A stretch of DNA of 64,000 nt from Rhodospirillales bacterium (GCA_009885795.1 VFKA01000002.1:1-64000); one strand, 5' to 3'. Positions 26,800 through 35,427 are shown, numbered from the stretch's first letter. Notes: generated by a model from the letters alone, not told the origin. Numbers and translations are program-made.

Positions 26800-26857
26800 C
26801 GGGAATCGGGGACAGGACTTATATAGGAGCATAAGCCGCAAACGTCACCGATTCCCG
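26800..26857. repeat. Inverted repeat overlapping the pdxA stop codon
   Basis: CGGGAATCGG at 26800-26809 and CCGATTCCCG at 26848-26857 are exact 10-bp inverted arms around a 38-nt segment with GGGGACAGGACTTATATAGG. The right arm encodes the last residues of pdxA (ATGNR, then stop). It may serve as the pdxA terminator or be a second type of mobile palindrome. Confidence 0.75.
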
Positions 26858-27888
26858 GTTGCGTCCCGGCGGCCCCGCGATGCCGCGCCCGGCGCCGATG
26901 TCATCGCGGCGGCCTGGCGCAAGGCGGCCGCCAGGCTCGTGGCGTCGGCGACGCCCTTGCCGGCGATATCGAAGGCCGTGCCGTGATCCGGGCTGGTGCG
27001 CACGAAGGGCAGGCCCAGCGTGACGTTCACGCCCTGGTCGATGCCGAGATACTTGACCGGGATGAGCCCTTGATCGTGGTACTGCGCGACCACGATGTCG
27101 AATTTCCCGGCCCTCGCCTGCATGAAGACGGTGTCGCCCGGCCAGGGACCGGACGCATCGATGCCTTCGGCGCGGGCCTCCGCGATCGCGGGGGCGATGC
27201 CCACGATGTCCTCGCGCCCGAACATGCCGCCCTCGCCGGCATGGGGATTGAGCCCGGCGACGGCGACGCGCGGCCGTGCGACGCCGAGGCGGCGCGCGGC
27301 ATCGTGGGCAAGGCGGATGGTGACGAGTACGCGTTCCGGCGTGATGAGATCGGCGACATCGCGCAAGCGTACGTGGATCGTCGTCAGCACGACGCGCAAT
27401 TCGTCGTTCATCAGCATCATGCGCACATCGGCGGCGCCGCCGAGATCGGCCAGGATCTCGGTATGCCCTGGGTATGTTATTCCGGCTTCGTGCATCGCCT
27501 CCTTGTTCAACGGCGCGGTGACGATCGCGCGCACCCTTCCCGCCATCGCCAATTCAATCGCGCGAACGACGTAGTCATGGGCCGCGCGTCCGGCGCGCGC
27601 ATCGACACGCCCGAGCGGAATAGCCGCCGGGAAGCTGACGCCCGGCTGGATGACATCGATTTCGCCTGGCCTGTATTGCGCGGCCTCCGGCTCGGCGATC
27701 GCTCGCGCGGCGATTAGCAGGCCAAGGCTCTTACAAGCGCGGTCCAGCGACCCCGCATCGCCGATGACGATTGCCTTGGGGTGCTCGGTCATGCGGGCAA
27801 AGACCTTGACCACGATCTCCGGCCCGATGCCGCAAGGGTCGCCCATGGTGACGGCGATGGGTTTGTCCGCTAGGCCGTTCTCCCGCAT
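26845..27888 (-). CDS. pdxA: PdxA-family 4-hydroxythreonine-4-phosphate dehydrogenase
   Basis: This family oxidises and decarboxylates 4-phospho-hydroxythreonine in pyridoxal phosphate synthesis. The 347-residue sequence has the block VTMGDPCGIGPEI at the N terminus and the three metal-binding histidines in YPGHTEILAD, AQYHDQGLIPVKY and TSPDHGTAFDIAG. The start has GAGAGG six bases upstream. Typical alphaproteobacterial pdxA lies next to ksgA; here it is alone and divergent from xsc, and could be a PdxA2-type paralogue serving a catabolic step. PLP supply for the nearby aminotransferase is another possibility. The C terminus (RGRRDATGNR) is encoded partly by a palindrome. Confidence 0.9.
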   Translation of the reverse strand: MRENGLADKPIAVTMGDPCGIGPEIVVKVFARMTEHPKAIVIGDAGSLDRACKSLGLLIAARAIAEPEAAQYRPGEIDVIQPGVSFPAAIPLGRVDARAGRAAHDYVVRAIELAMAGRVRAIVTAPLNKEAMHEAGITYPGHTEILADLGGAADVRMMLMNDELRVVLTTIHVRLRDVADLITPERVLVTIRLAHDAARRLGVARPRVAVAGLNPHAGEGGMFGREDIVGIAPAIAEARAEGIDASGPWPGDTVFMQARAGKFDIVVAQYHDQGLIPVKYLGIDQGVNVTLGLPFVRTSPDHGTAFDIAGKGVADATSLAAALRQAAAMTSAPGAASRGRRDATGNR

Positions 27889-28033
27889 TCGTTACCTCTC
27901 TTTGCGCCTGGGATCGCAAGAACTTCGGCGCGATATCACTCGGTTCCAATATGATCTTACCCTAGCCTTCCCCGCCGCCGTTCTGTATCTACTCCGGCAC
28001 GCGCAAGAAACTCGAAAGAGGATCGCCCCACCC

Positions 28034-29752
28034 ATGACCCGCATGACGCCGTCCGAAGCCTTCGTCGAAACGCTGGCCGCCCACGGCGTCCGCCACGTCT
28101 TCGGCATCGTCGGCTCGGCCTACATGGACGCGCTCGACCTCTTCCCGGCGGCCGGCATCCGCTTCATCTCGGTGGCGCACGAGCAGGGCGCCGGGCACAT
28201 GGCCGACGGCTATTCGCGGGTGCTGAACCGCCATGGCGTGTGCATCGCCCAGAACGGCCCCGGCATCACCAATTTCGTCACCGCGGTCGCCGCCGCCTAC
28301 TGGGCGCATTCGCCGGTGCTGGTGATCACGCCCGAGACCGGCACCGGCACCATCGGTCTCGGCGGTTTCCAGGAGACCGAGCAGCTGCCGATCTTCTCCA
28401 AGATCACCAAGTTCCAGGCCCATGTCAGCCGGCAGGACCGGCTGGCGGAGCTGACCTCGCGCTGCCTCGACCTGGCGCTCGCCGAACGCGGGCCGACGCA
28501 GCTCAACATTCCGCGCGACCTCTTCTATGGCGAGATCGATGTGACCGTCCCGAAGCCCATCCACGTCGAGCGCGGCCCCGGCGGTCTCAAGAGCCTGGAG
28601 GAAGCGACGGCGCTGCTGGCCTCGGCCAAGTTCCCGGTCATCGTCGCCGGCGGCGGCGTGGTCATGTCCGACGGCCAGGCGGAGGCAAAGGCCTTGGCCG
28701 AATATCTGTCGGCCCCCGTCGTCGCCAGCTATCTGCACAACGATTCTTTTCCCGCCTCGCACAAGCTGATGTGCGGGCCGCTCGGGTACCAGGGCTCGAA
28801 GGCCGCGATGAAGGTGATCGCGCAGGCCGACGTGGTGCTGGCGCTGGGCACGCGGCTCGGTCCGTTCGGCACGCTGCCGCAACACGGCCTCGATTACTGG
28901 CCGAAGGGCGCGAAGATCATCCAGGTCGATCCCGACCACCGCATGCTCGGCCTGGTGAAGGCGATCAGCGTCGGCGTGTGCGGCGACGCCAAGGCCGCCG
29001 CCGCCGACATCCTCCATCGCCTGCGGACGCTCAACCGGCCGATCGCGGCGCACGCCAACAAGGAGTCGCGCCTCGGCGAGGTCGGGAAGCTGAAGGACGC
29101 ATGGGAAGCGGAACTCAATCAATGGGGCCAGGACGACGGCTCGCCGATCGCGCCGCGCCGGGCCTTGCGCGAGCTCGAAAAGGCGATGCCGAAAAACGCC
29201 ATGGTCACGACCGACATCGGCAACATCTGTTCGGTCGCCAACAGCTACTTGCGCTTCGAGGCACCACGCGGCTTTTTCGCGGCGATGAGTTTCGGCAATT
29301 GCGGCTATGCCTTCCCGACCGCGATCGGCGCCAAGGTGGCGGCGCCCGACCGGCCGGCGGTCGCCTATGTCGGCGACGGCGCCTGGGGCATGTCGTTGCA
29401 GGAGACGCTCACCTGCGTTCGGGAAAATATTCCGGTGACCGCCGTGGTCTTCAACAACGGCCAGTGGGGGGCGGAGAAGAAGAACCAGATCGACTATTAC
29501 GCCGACCGCTACGTCGGCACGAATTTGGAGAACCCGAGCTTCGCCGCCATCGCCCGGGCAATGGGGGCCGAGGGCATCACCATCGACGAGCCGGATCAGG
29601 TCGGCGACGCGCTGCGCCAGGCCACGGCGTCGTCGAAGGCCACGGTGATCGAGATCAAGGTGACGCAGGAGCTCGGCGATCCCTTCCGCCGCGACGCCTT
29701 GAAGAAGCCGGTGCGGCTCCTCGACAAGTACAAGGCTTACACGGTCGCTTGA
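28034..29752 (+). CDS. xsc: Sulfoacetaldehyde acetyltransferase
   Basis: Xsc is a ThDP enzyme that cleaves sulfoacetaldehyde with phosphate to sulfite and acetyl phosphate, the central step of taurine and isethionate catabolism. From the ATG at 28034 the protein has 572 residues. Glu50 in VAHEQGAGHMADGYSR is the cofactor-activating glutamate. The ThDP/Mg block is VGDGAWGMSLQETLTCVREN with NNGQWGAEKKNQ. The overall pattern (ITPETGTGTIGLGGFQETEQ, YVGTNLENPSF) separates Xsc from acetolactate synthases. An AGAGGA lies 11 bases upstream. ackA follows after 123 bp containing a palindrome. Divergent from pdxA. Confidence 0.93.
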   Translation: MTRMTPSEAFVETLAAHGVRHVFGIVGSAYMDALDLFPAAGIRFISVAHEQGAGHMADGYSRVLNRHGVCIAQNGPGITNFVTAVAAAYWAHSPVLVITPETGTGTIGLGGFQETEQLPIFSKITKFQAHVSRQDRLAELTSRCLDLALAERGPTQLNIPRDLFYGEIDVTVPKPIHVERGPGGLKSLEEATALLASAKFPVIVAGGGVVMSDGQAEAKALAEYLSAPVVASYLHNDSFPASHKLMCGPLGYQGSKAAMKVIAQADVVLALGTRLGPFGTLPQHGLDYWPKGAKIIQVDPDHRMLGLVKAISVGVCGDAKAAAADILHRLRTLNRPIAAHANKESRLGEVGKLKDAWEAELNQWGQDDGSPIAPRRALRELEKAMPKNAMVTTDIGNICSVANSYLRFEAPRGFFAAMSFGNCGYAFPTAIGAKVAAPDRPAVAYVGDGAWGMSLQETLTCVRENIPVTAVVFNNGQWGAEKKNQIDYYADRYVGTNLENPSFAAIARAMGAEGITIDEPDQVGDALRQATASSKATVIEIKVTQELGDPFRRDALKKPVRLLDKYKAYTVA

Positions 29753-29778
29753 CGCAACCGCGCACCCCGATCCTCATG

Positions 29779-29853
29779 CTTCGTCCCTCGACAGGCTCGG
29801 GATGAGGAAGGCTCAGCATGAGGGCCTCGTCCCGAGCCTGTCGAAGGACGAGG
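29779..29853. repeat. REP-like inverted repeat between xsc and ackA
   Basis: CCTCGACAGGCTCGGGA (29786-29802) faces TCCCGAGCCTGTCGAAGG (29830-29847), inverted arms differing by one bulged base. This is the fullest copy of the CTTCGACAGGCTCAG family also present at 615-660 and 3566-3588. It could lower ackA transcription relative to xsc. Confidence 0.75.
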
Positions 29854-29875
29854 AGGCGCCGGCGGCGGATCATTG

Positions 29876-31036
29876 ATGGCCGGCCAGATCCTCGTCCTCA
29901 ACGCCGGATCGTCGAGCCTCAAATTCGGCGTCTACGAAGCGGGCGCGGAACCCGTGCTGGCGATTCGCGGACAGATCGCCGGCATCGGGCGCGATGCGAG
30001 TTTTCGAGCGGCCGACGCGACCGGCCTGACGCTGGCCGAGGAAACCGGGCGCGCCGTCCCCGGCCACGGCGCGGCGCTAGGACTGCTGATGGACTGGCTC
30101 GGCAGCCGGCCGCTCGCCGGCGCCGGCCACCGCGTGGTTCATGGCGGCATCGATTTCGTCGAGCCCTGCCGGCTGACGCAAGCGATCGCCGATCGGCTGG
30201 CGGCGCTCGAACCCTTGGCGCCGCATCACCAGCCGCACAACGTCGCGGCGATACGCTGGCTGACGCGCGAGCGCCCACGCCTCGCCCAGATCGCCTGCTT
30301 CGACACCGCATTCCATGCCGCGCAATCGGGGCCGGCGCGGCGCCTCGGGCTTCCGCTCGCCTACGAGGCGAAGGGATTGCGTCGCTACGGGTTTCACGGC
30401 CTGTCGTACGAATTCGTCCTGGGGCGGCTGGCCGAGCTTTGCGGCGGGCAGGCTCCCGAGCGGGTCATCGTCGCCCATCTCGGCAACGGCGCGTCGCTGT
30501 GCGCGGCGAGGGACGGAAAAAGCATCGCCACCACCATGGGATTCTCGACCCTCGACGGGCTGGTGATGGCGACGCGCTCCGGATCGGTCGACCCCGGCGC
30601 CATCTTGCATCTGCTGCGCGCGGAGGGCATGGATGCGGAAGAAATCGAGGATCTGCTCTACAACCGCTCGGGGCTTCTCGGGCTCTCCGGCCTCAGCGGC
30701 GACATGCGGGTACTACTGGCAAGCGATCGGCCGGCGGCGGCGGCCGCGGTCGAACAGTATTGCTACGCGATCCAGCGAAATCTCGGTTCGCTGGCCGCTG
30801 TTCTTGAAGGGCTGGACGCGCTCGTCTTCACCGGCGGCGTCGGCGAGAATTCAAGCGTCATCCGCGAGCGCGTCTGCGCGCGCCTCGGCTGGCTTGGGAT
30901 CTCGCTCGACCCCACCGCCAACGATGCGAACGCGACACGCATCGGCGCGCCCGGCTCGCCCGCGACCGCCTGGGTCATCCCGACCGACGAGGAACGCGTC
31001 ATCGCCCGCCATGCGCAACGGCTTCTTCATCTCTAA
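29876..31036 (+). CDS. ackA: Acetate kinase
   Basis: AckA converts acetyl phosphate and ADP to acetate and ATP. The 386-residue protein shows the N-terminal signature LVLNAGSSSLKFGVY, the block CFDTAFHAA, the second signature YGFHGLSYEFV, VAHLGNGASLCA and FTGGVGENSSVIRE, as expected of the acetate/propionate kinase family. The start is the ATG at 29876 (a TTG precedes it by one codon). Placement right after xsc means the acetyl phosphate made by Xsc has a direct consumer. The usual partner in xsc clusters is pta, absent here. The stop overlaps the convergent TauE/SafE stop. Confidence 0.95.
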   Translation: MAGQILVLNAGSSSLKFGVYEAGAEPVLAIRGQIAGIGRDASFRAADATGLTLAEETGRAVPGHGAALGLLMDWLGSRPLAGAGHRVVHGGIDFVEPCRLTQAIADRLAALEPLAPHHQPHNVAAIRWLTRERPRLAQIACFDTAFHAAQSGPARRLGLPLAYEAKGLRRYGFHGLSYEFVLGRLAELCGGQAPERVIVAHLGNGASLCAARDGKSIATTMGFSTLDGLVMATRSGSVDPGAILHLLRAEGMDAEEIEDLLYNRSGLLGLSGLSGDMRVLLASDRPAAAAAVEQYCYAIQRNLGSLAAVLEGLDALVFTGGVGENSSVIRERVCARLGWLGISLDPTANDANATRIGAPGSPATAWVIPTDEERVIARHAQRLLHL

Positions 31037-31794
31037 ACCAGGCCGCGCAGGATCGCCAGAATGCCGCCCACGAGAAGGACGGCCAGCGCCGCCCGGCGAT
31101 AGTGCGCGGCGCCGCCGGCGGCGAAGAGCCGATCGCCCAGCCAGTTGCCGGCGGCCATCGGTGCCAGCATGACGGCGCAGAACAGAATCGTGCCCACGCC
31201 GACCAGCCCCGCCAAGGATGCAAGCACGAGGCTCAACAGCGACACGAACAGGAAGAAGACCATCAGCGAGGCGCGCCCGACCGCCACCCCTACCGGCAGA
31301 GCGAGATAATAGACGACGACCGGCGGGCCGCCCATCGCGGTCGAGCCGTTGAGCAGCCCCGAGAGCGCGCCGACTGCGAGCGTAGCGGATCTGGGCGGTG
31401 CGTGCGGCAGGTGCACGCCGCGCCACAACAGCAGCGCCGCGATCGCGGCGATGGCGCCGATGGCGACGCGCATGGCATCGGCCGGCAGCGCCGAGAGGCC
31501 CCAGAGGCCGAGCGGCGAGCCGAACGCCGCGCCAATGAGAAGCGGACGCACCGAGACCCAATCGGCGCTCCGCCAGGCCTTGCCGAGTTGCTGCGTGCTG
31601 GCGAGCGTCTGCAGCACGAGCGAGCACGGCACCGCGACGGCGGGTTCGACCAGAAGGCTCAAGGCCGGCACCGCCAGAAGCGCGAAGCCGAAGCCGGTGA
31701 AGCCGCGGATGTACCCGGCGGCAAAAAGCGCCAATCCGGCGAAGAGAAGCGCCGGCCATGACAGCCCTAGCGTGGCGGCGGCGAGGAGGGACAT
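31033..31794 (-). CDS. TauE/SafE family anion exporter (second copy)
   Basis: A 253-residue membrane protein with the two TauE/SafE motifs: FAAGYIRGFTGFGFALLAVP and AVGALSGLLNGSTAMGGPPVVVYY. It is a paralogue of the gene at 21892, with similar helices and length. It is convergent with ackA, sharing bases of the stop codons (31033-31036). Next to xsc, sulfite export is the natural reading, since Xsc releases toxic sulfite. Whether the two copies differ in substrate cannot be told. Confidence 0.9.
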   Translation of the reverse strand: MSLLAAATLGLSWPALLFAGLALFAAGYIRGFTGFGFALLAVPALSLLVEPAVAVPCSLVLQTLASTQQLGKAWRSADWVSVRPLLIGAAFGSPLGLWGLSALPADAMRVAIGAIAAIAALLLWRGVHLPHAPPRSATLAVGALSGLLNGSTAMGGPPVVVYYLALPVGVAVGRASLMVFFLFVSLLSLVLASLAGLVGVGTILFCAVMLAPMAAGNWLGDRLFAAGGAAHYRRAALAVLLVGGILAILRGLV

Positions 31795-31824
31795 TAAACC
31801 GGAATCCTATCCTATGGCATCGCT

Positions 31825-31909
31825 CCCTCACCCTCCCGCGCTGACGCGCGGGGCCCTCCCTCTCCCGCGGAGCGGGAGAGGGTGCCGAGAGAAGCGAGGC
31901 GGGTGAGGG
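31825..31909. repeat. Nested palindromic repeat upstream of TauE/SafE gene
   Basis: Three nested inverted repeats: outer CCCTCACCC (31825-31833) with GGGTGAGGG (31901-31909), CCCGCG (31835-31840) with CGCGGG (31847-31852), and CCCTCTCCCGC (31858-31868) with GCGGGAGAGGG (31872-31882). This type of element is common between genes in GC-rich proteobacteria. The rest of the 31795-31944 gap holds no gene. Confidence 0.75.
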
Positions 31910-31944
31910 TGTAAGAGCCTGGCTCCAACGGCTCAGACCAGGCT

Positions 31945-33282
31945 CTAACGTTCATGCCGGTGGCGCACCAAGTCGAAGCGGCCGCGCAGGCGCGCGCCCC
32001 AATCGAGGAAGGGTCGAGGCGGCAGGCGTTCCGGGACTCCCAGCGCCTGCATGTCGGCGATGAGCGGGTTGTCGATCGCGCACGCCATGTCGGCCGCCAG
32101 CATGCCGCTCGCGGTGCCCCCGGTCACGCCGACGCCGTTCTGGCAGACGGCGCTCCAGACATTAGCCGCGACCCGGCCGAAGCCCGGGGCCCGGTTGCGC
32201 GACAGGCAGACATAGCCGGTCCAGGTGTACTCGATCGTCACCTTGGGCAGCATGGGAAAGCGCTGGCGCAATCGTTCTTCATGCACGGCGCGCGCCGCGA
32301 GACGTTGGATTTCCGACGTACGCAGGCTTGGCCGATAGGCGACCCCATGGCGAATGAGGATCCGGCGTTCCTTGGTGAAGCGCATGGTAGTGGAGACATA
32401 GGCGTTGGCCGGCGTCAGGCCCCAGTCGTCCTTGCCGCCGAGCGCCCGGCGTTCGTCGCCGTCGAGCGGGCGCGTCAGGCTCGCTTGGAGGGAAAAACTC
32501 AGCAGGCGGCCATTGAAGAACCCGAACTCCGGCGCCAATCCATTGACGGCGAGGATCATGCGCGGCGCTCGGAGGCTGCCTTGCGCGGTCGTCAAGGCGA
32601 CTCCGTTTTCATACGAAACACCGGTCACGGGCGTATGCTCGTGGAGCGTGACGTTGGCGGGCAGCGTATCGGCAAGGCCGCGTGTCAAGGCCGCCGGGTT
32701 CATCAGCACGCAACCCGGCGTATAGACGGCGGCGTGGTATGCGGGCGAGCCGATTTCGCCGGTGAGTGCCTTGGCGTCGAGCCAGCGATACGGCTCGCCC
32801 AGCGCGTCCAAGTCGCTGGCGAAAGGCGATAGCGTTTCCTGCGCGCCCCGCGCGGAGACCGCCGCGTGATACTTGCCGGCCCGGGTCCAGTCGCAGGCGA
32901 TGCGGTGGCTCGTCACCTGGCGCTCAAGCTCGCCGATGGCGGCGCGCGCGAGGCGCATGTTGCGGCGCGGAGCTTCGAGCCGGCCGTCAGTGGAAGCGGC
33001 ATTGTGCGGCACGTCGATGGCGAAGCCCGAATTGCGGCCGGAGGCGTTCTCGCCCACCTCATGCGCTTCGACGAGGGCGATGGCCTCGCCGGGCCGATTC
33101 TCGGCCAGGCGCCTCGCGGCGGCGAGACCGGCGAAACCGGCCCCGACCACGACCCAGTCCGCGCGGGCGTCGCCCTGGAGCGCGGGCTTCGGCGCGCGCG
33201 GGGGCAAGATGCGGCTCCAGCCATTGGCGCCGTCGTTCTTGGGCAGGAGGGAGATGGTGGGCAATTTCGGTGGCCCCGGCAT
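31945..33282 (-). CDS. DAO-family FAD-dependent oxidoreductase
   Basis: A 445-residue flavoprotein. The dinucleotide-binding motif is VVVGAGFAGLAAARRLAE, preceded by a 40-residue Pro-rich head (LPPRAPKP). GENASGRNSGFAIDVPHN is the flavin-contact block of amine and amino acid oxidases, and the C-terminal NGVGVTGGTASGMLAADM completes FAD binding. Members oxidise D-amino acids, glycine derivatives, gamma-glutamylputrescine or amines. Closeness to xsc allows a taurine dehydrogenase (TauY-like) role, but no TauX partner lies beside it. Start ATG 33282; a GTG at 33306 is upstream in frame. Confidence 0.82.
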   Translation of the reverse strand: MPGPPKLPTISLLPKNDGANGWSRILPPRAPKPALQGDARADWVVVGAGFAGLAAARRLAENRPGEAIALVEAHEVGENASGRNSGFAIDVPHNAASTDGRLEAPRRNMRLARAAIGELERQVTSHRIACDWTRAGKYHAAVSARGAQETLSPFASDLDALGEPYRWLDAKALTGEIGSPAYHAAVYTPGCVLMNPAALTRGLADTLPANVTLHEHTPVTGVSYENGVALTTAQGSLRAPRMILAVNGLAPEFGFFNGRLLSFSLQASLTRPLDGDERRALGGKDDWGLTPANAYVSTTMRFTKERRILIRHGVAYRPSLRTSEIQRLAARAVHEERLRQRFPMLPKVTIEYTWTGYVCLSRNRAPGFGRVAANVWSAVCQNGVGVTGGTASGMLAADMACAIDNPLIADMQALGVPERLPPRPFLDWGARLRGRFDLVRHRHER

Positions 33283-33338
33283 GACGATCCGGGCTAGGCT
33301 CCGCACGAGCCTTCACGGACGATAAAGGGAGCATAGCC

Positions 33339-33539
33339 ATGGCCGTCGCGCGCGTCACCAAGATCACAGCCTCTTCGACCAAGAGTTTTCAGGACGCCGT
33401 CGAGCAAGGATTGAAACGCACCGCCAAGACGGTGCGGGGTATCTCGGGCCTCGAAATCGCTTCGCAGAAGGCCAAGGTCGAGAAGGGCAGGATCACCGAG
33501 TACCGCGTGACCTTGGAGGTCACGTTTATCCTGGAATAG
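33339..33539 (+). CDS. Dodecin
   Basis: A 66-residue flavin-storage protein that forms hollow dodecamers. The sequence has the dodecin order: VARVTKITASSTKSFQDAVEQGL, then the helix end RTAKTVRGISGLEI, and ending in YRVTLEVTFILE. It is the only small flavoprotein here and lies divergent from the FAD oxidase and 13 bases before the SDR gene on the same strand. Confidence 0.92.
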   Translation: MAVARVTKITASSTKSFQDAVEQGLKRTAKTVRGISGLEIASQKAKVEKGRITEYRVTLEVTFILE

Positions 33540-33552
33540 TCGAGGCCCGTCC

Positions 33553-34212
33553 TTGGCCGCGCCCATCACCATCATCATCGGCGCCGGCGAAGGGCTTGGC
33601 CGCGCGCTGGCCCGGCGCTTCGGGCGCGAGGGGCACGAGATCGTGCTGTTCGCGCGCGACTGGCGTCGGCTCGAAGCGATGGCCTCGGCGCTGGCCGGCG
33701 AGGGTATCGCCGCCGAATCGGTGCCGGTGCAGGCCGGCGAATTCGATGGCCTGCGCAGTGCGCTGAGGCGCGTGATCGAGCAGGAGGGGGCGCCGGCCTG
33801 CCTCATCTACAACGCGGCGATCATGGAACCGCGCGGCGCCCTGGAGCTCGAGCCCGAACAGCTGATGAGCGAGCTTCGCGTCGACGTGGGCGGCGCGCTG
33901 GCGGCGGCGAAGGAGGCGGCCCCGGCGATGGAGCGCCAAGGCCGCGGCACCATCCTCTTCACCGGCGGCGGCTTTGCCTTCGAACCGGCGCCCAGCCACG
34001 CCGCGCTGGGCATCGGCAAGGCCGCCATTCGCAACCTGGCTTTCGGCTTGCACGCCGCGTTGAAGCCCCGCGGCATTCACGCCGCGACCGTCACCATCCG
34101 CGGTCAAATCGGCGGGACGCCGCCATTCACCCACGAACTCGTGGCCGATGCGTTCTGGAAGGTTCATGCCGAGCCGGCCGGCGCGTGGTCGCGGGAGATC
34201 GTCTACAAGTAG
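33553..34212 (+). CDS. SDR-fold protein lacking the catalytic tyrosine
   Basis: A 219-residue Rossmann protein with the nucleotide-binding GAGEGLGRALARRFG at about 10-24, YNAAIMEP in place of the NNAG block, and TGGGFAFEPAPS where the catalytic serine strand ends. The Tyr-x-x-x-Lys motif reads LGIGK, so the lysine is there but tyrosine is replaced by leucine. Such members may bind NAD(P) without normal dehydrogenase chemistry. The start appears to be TTG at 33553. It is probably co-transcribed with dodecin. Confidence 0.82.
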   Translation: MAAPITIIIGAGEGLGRALARRFGREGHEIVLFARDWRRLEAMASALAGEGIAAESVPVQAGEFDGLRSALRRVIEQEGAPACLIYNAAIMEPRGALELEPEQLMSELRVDVGGALAAAKEAAPAMERQGRGTILFTGGGFAFEPAPSHAALGIGKAAIRNLAFGLHAALKPRGIHAATVTIRGQIGGTPPFTHELVADAFWKVHAEPAGAWSREIVYK

Positions 34213-34227
34213 ACGGGGGCCGGCGCG

Positions 34228-35427
34228 TCAGTCCCAGAAATACATCGGCGTCTTCGTCAGCATCTCGATCCCGCTCTCGGTCACGATGAAGTTCTGCTCG
34301 AAGCCGGCCGACCCTACGCCCTTGCGCATCAGGAACGCCTCGGAACTGCAAACCATGTTGGCCCGGATCACGTCCTCATCGACGCAGGTCTTGTCGCCGT
34401 AGATCGGGTTCTCGAAGAACAACCCCACGCTGTGGCCGTAGAGCGGCCATTGTTCTCCGGCCTGATCGGGATCGCCGCCGACACGCGCGGTCAGGTCATC
34501 GCCGATACGCGCGAGTTCCTTCGCCTTGATGCCGGGCCGCATGGCGGCGATAACGCCCTCCACGATCCGCCCGCAATCTTCCACCAGGTCTCGTTGCGCT
34601 TTCGTCGGCTTTCCCCGCACCGTCGTGCGGCCGGGATCCAGCCAATAGCCTTGGAACATTGGGCCCATTAGCCAGGCTCGCACCATATCGCCCTGCTTTG
34701 GCGCATCGGGGCTAGCGCCCGTCAGCGGTTCACGAGCAAAATTGGTCATCTCGTCGCCGACGCCGTGCGAGCAGCGAATCAGCGTCGGCACGCCGCCGCG
34801 GGCAACCACGATCTTGGCGGCCTCGGCCGCCGCGTCCCGTTCGGACCGGCCGGCGAGCAGCCCCTTGATCATGGCGTCGAGACCGAGCGTCACGGTTTCG
34901 CCCGCCTCGCGAAACGCGTCGAGTTCCCGCTTGCTCTTGATCAGCCGGGGCTTCTGAACGAGGTCGTCCTCGAAGATCCACTCGATGCCGGGCGTGAGCG
35001 CCTCGAGCTGGCGCATGTACTTGACGCCGAAAAAATCGCTGCCGACCAGCGCCACCCGTCCCTTCACCTTGCGGCGATTCAGCTCCTTGGCGACGCCTTC
35101 CACCGGATTCATGTGCCAATCGACGCGGTCGGTCGCCAGCATGTGCAAACGCGGCGACGGCTCGTCGATGTGGAGATGAGGGGCTTGGCCAGGCTGCATG
35201 ATCACGGCGGCATGGGCCCGAGCGCTCCACAGCGGACAATCCGGCTCGTGACCCGAATGGCACGAATACCAATTGGCGAGATAGAGGACATCGCCGCAAC
35301 GCTCATGCGTGCCGCCGCTTCGGCTCCAGATCACGGCGACGTCGTAGCGGCGCTTCTTCATCTCGGCCAGTACCGCCGACCACCGCTGCTCATATTCTTC
35401 CTGCGGGAAGTACATTGTCTTGTTCAT
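34228..35427 (-). CDS. M24 (creatinase/aminopeptidase-fold) family protein
   Basis: A 399-residue pita-bread protein with a creatinase N-terminal domain at about 1-165 and an M24 domain at 170-395. Of the five metal ligands of Xaa-Pro aminopeptidases, the second Asp (WLDPGRTT), His (YGHSVGLFF), Glu (SSEAFLM) and final Glu (GFEQNF) are visible, but the first Asp of the usual DxG is Leu (AWLMGP). Creatinase-like hydrolases and DddP-type lyases belong to this superfamily, so a non-peptidase activity is possible. AGGAGGG precedes the ATG. It faces the TetR gene upstream on the same strand. Confidence 0.85.
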   Translation of the reverse strand: MNKTMYFPQEEYEQRWSAVLAEMKKRRYDVAVIWSRSGGTHERCGDVLYLANWYSCHSGHEPDCPLWSARAHAAVIMQPGQAPHLHIDEPSPRLHMLATDRVDWHMNPVEGVAKELNRRKVKGRVALVGSDFFGVKYMRQLEALTPGIEWIFEDDLVQKPRLIKSKRELDAFREAGETVTLGLDAMIKGLLAGRSERDAAAEAAKIVVARGGVPTLIRCSHGVGDEMTNFAREPLTGASPDAPKQGDMVRAWLMGPMFQGYWLDPGRTTVRGKPTKAQRDLVEDCGRIVEGVIAAMRPGIKAKELARIGDDLTARVGGDPDQAGEQWPLYGHSVGLFFENPIYGDKTCVDEDVIRANMVCSSEAFLMRKGVGSAGFEQNFIVTESGIEMLTKTPMYFWD

